DNA of 6,758 nt from Chloroflexota bacterium (lineage in GTDB: Bacteria; Chloroflexota; Limnocylindria; Limnocylindrales; CSP1-4), in NCBI GenBank assembly GCA_015661135.1, contig JACVXW010000060.1:1-6758 (forward strand), in the 5' to 3' direction. Every line of letters starts with the position of its first letter. The first letter of the stretch is position 1. The notes below the pieces were generated by a model. It made no database searches and was not told the origin of the DNA. It worked only from the letters and a program-made list of their open reading frames with translations. The position numbers and the translations under genes were made by a program. This document shows positions 5,859 through 6,758 of this stretch, piece after piece.

Positions 5859-6758
5859 ATGACCGAGACCGCCGACCCCCGGGCCGCCCCGTCCCCGGCC
5901 GTCGTTCCGCCCACGTTCCGCCTCTTCATCGCCGGCGTATGGGTCCCCGGCGTCAGCGGCGAGACGTTCGAGAGCGGCAACCCCGCCGACCAGCGCGATG
6001 TCATCGGGCGGTTCCAGGCGGGCACCCCCGCGGACGCCGGCATGGCGATCAAGGCGGCCGAAATGGCGTTCCCGGCCTGGCGCGCAACTCCGGCCCCGAA
6101 GCGGGGCGAGATCATGTACGCGTTTGCAGAGCTCATGGCGCGCCACAAGGAGCGGCTCGCCCGAGCCATGACCCGCGAGATGGGCAAGGTGCTCACCGAG
6201 GCCCGGGGCGACGTCCAGGAAGGCATCGACATCGCCTACCTGATGGCGGGCGAGGGCCGCCGGATGTTCGGCGACACGGTGCCCTCGGAGCTGCCGGACA
6301 AGTGGGCGATGAGCATCCGCCAGCCGATCGGCGTGGCCGGGATCATCACCCCCTGGAACTTCCCGATCGCGATCCCGTGCTGGAAGATGATGCCGGCGCT
6401 CGTGACCGGCAACACCATCGTCTTCAAGCCGTCGAGCGACACGCCCCACTATGGCTGAGGCCGGATTCCCGCCCGGGACCGTCAACCTCGTGACCGGCCC
6501 CGGGGCAGCGGTCGGCGATGCGATCGTGGACTCCCCGGACGTCCCGGTGATCTCGTTCACGGGCTCGTCGGCCACCGGCAAGCGGATCGCCGAGCGGGCC
6601 GGGCGCCGCCTCAAGCGGCTCTCCCTCGAGCTCGGCGGCAAGAACGGCGTCGTGGTACTCAGGGACGCCGACCTCGATCTCGCGACGGACGGAATCCTGT
6701 GGTCCGCGTTCGGGACCACGGGCCAGCGCTGCACGGCCTGCTCCCGCGTGATCGTGGA
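5859..6758 (+). pseudogene. aldehyde dehydrogenase, frame disrupted near 6450; 3' end outside the window
   Basis: The locus encodes an NAD(P)-dependent aldehyde dehydrogenase, the superfamily that oxidises aldehydes or semialdehydes to acids. The first frame (5859-6458, 199 aa) carries the N-terminal cofactor domain, including FGDTVPSELPDKWAMSIRQP (137-156), N167 in TPWNFP and K190 in FKPSSDTP, then stops at TGA 6456-6458. The family sequence resumes at once in another frame from about 6451. It has AEAGFPPGTVNLVTGPG, FTGSSATGK, the general base Glu in LELGGKN (codon 6628) and the catalytic Cys in GQRCTACSR (codon 6730), and it runs off the window. Intact relatives have about ten residues between the TP of SDTP and the AEAG segment. 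Only 7 nt remain here, implying loss of about 23 nt. The first-frame product lacks both catalytic residues and should be inactive. The sequence style recalls semialdehyde dehydrogenases such as the KGSADH type, but the subfamily is uncertain. Sequencing or assembly error remains possible. Confidence 0.85.
6451..6758 (+). pseudogene. out-of-frame 3' part of the aldehyde dehydrogenase
   Basis: From 6451 this frame stays open to the window end (more than 100 residues) and encodes the second part of the cofactor domain and the start of the catalytic domain. It opens with an ATG (6451-6453) that overlaps the TGA of the first frame. I see no Shine-Dalgarno sequence before it, so that ATG is probably incidental. 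The fragment lacks the PWNFP and FKPS cofactor-binding segments and could not work alone. It is the continuation of the gene that starts at 5859. Confidence 0.8.

Noticed and set aside
6441..6460. Programmed ribosomal frameshift in the aldehyde dehydrogenase
   Set aside because: No slippery heptamer or downstream pseudoknot is evident, and codons appear to be missing, which a frameshift would not explain.
5852..6493. Overlapping + strand frame starting at the nearby ATG at 5852
   Set aside because: It is a shifted reading of the aldehyde dehydrogenase with Arg-rich nonsense, and its ATG is too close to the ribosome site.
5421..6734. A 437-codon open frame on the - strand across the intergenic region and the aldehyde dehydrogenase
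   Set aside because: It overlaps two recognisable genes in incompatible frames and has no recognisable domain; it mirrors codon bias of the aldehyde dehydrogenase.

Overview
This is a high-GC bacterial window with very strong G/C third-position codon bias. It holds six protein loci and no visible RNA gene, insertion sequence or CRISPR array. The style (high GC, mixed GTG/ATG starts, possible leaderless starts, Tat lipoprotein oxidase, CHRD protein) would suit a high-GC Chloroflexota or Actinobacteria-like soil or freshwater organism. Nothing here fixes the taxon, so this is inference.

Left part (19-2077, + strand): a two-gene operon of acyl-CoA metabolism. A 3-hydroxybutyryl-CoA dehydrogenase-type protein is followed after only 4 nt by an acyl-CoA dehydrogenase. 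A gap of 162 nt holds a weak hairpin and a possible promoter. Next comes a Tat-exported lipoprotein multicopper oxidase with two cupredoxin domains (2240-3580). Only 30 nt further on, an acetyl-CoA acetyltransferase/thiolase starts (3611-4852). Three enzymes of beta-oxidation or short-chain acyl-CoA interconversion are therefore present, but no enoyl-CoA hydratase is visible, and an unrelated exported copper enzyme sits between them.

Middle (4853-4975): a short convergent intergenic region. It contains a 20-nt-period tandem repeat and a strong nested hairpin that probably terminates both the thiolase and the convergent CHRD gene.

Right part: a small secreted CHRD-domain protein on the - strand (4976-5500), then a 358-nt divergent intergenic region with hairpins but no convincing gene. 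Last is an NAD(P)-dependent aldehyde dehydrogenase on the + strand (5859 to the window end). Its reading frame breaks near 6450. The two halves match the family in different frames, and the spacing suggests that about 23 nt are missing. Both the catalytic Cys and Glu lie after the break, so the gene is either a pseudogene or carries a sequence error.

I do not see a clearly new multi-gene system. The items most worth a second look are the broken aldehyde dehydrogenase, the unusual type-1 copper motif of the exported oxidase and its place inside an acyl-CoA locus, and the promoter-like TANNNT boxes placed so that two genes could be read as leaderless mRNAs.
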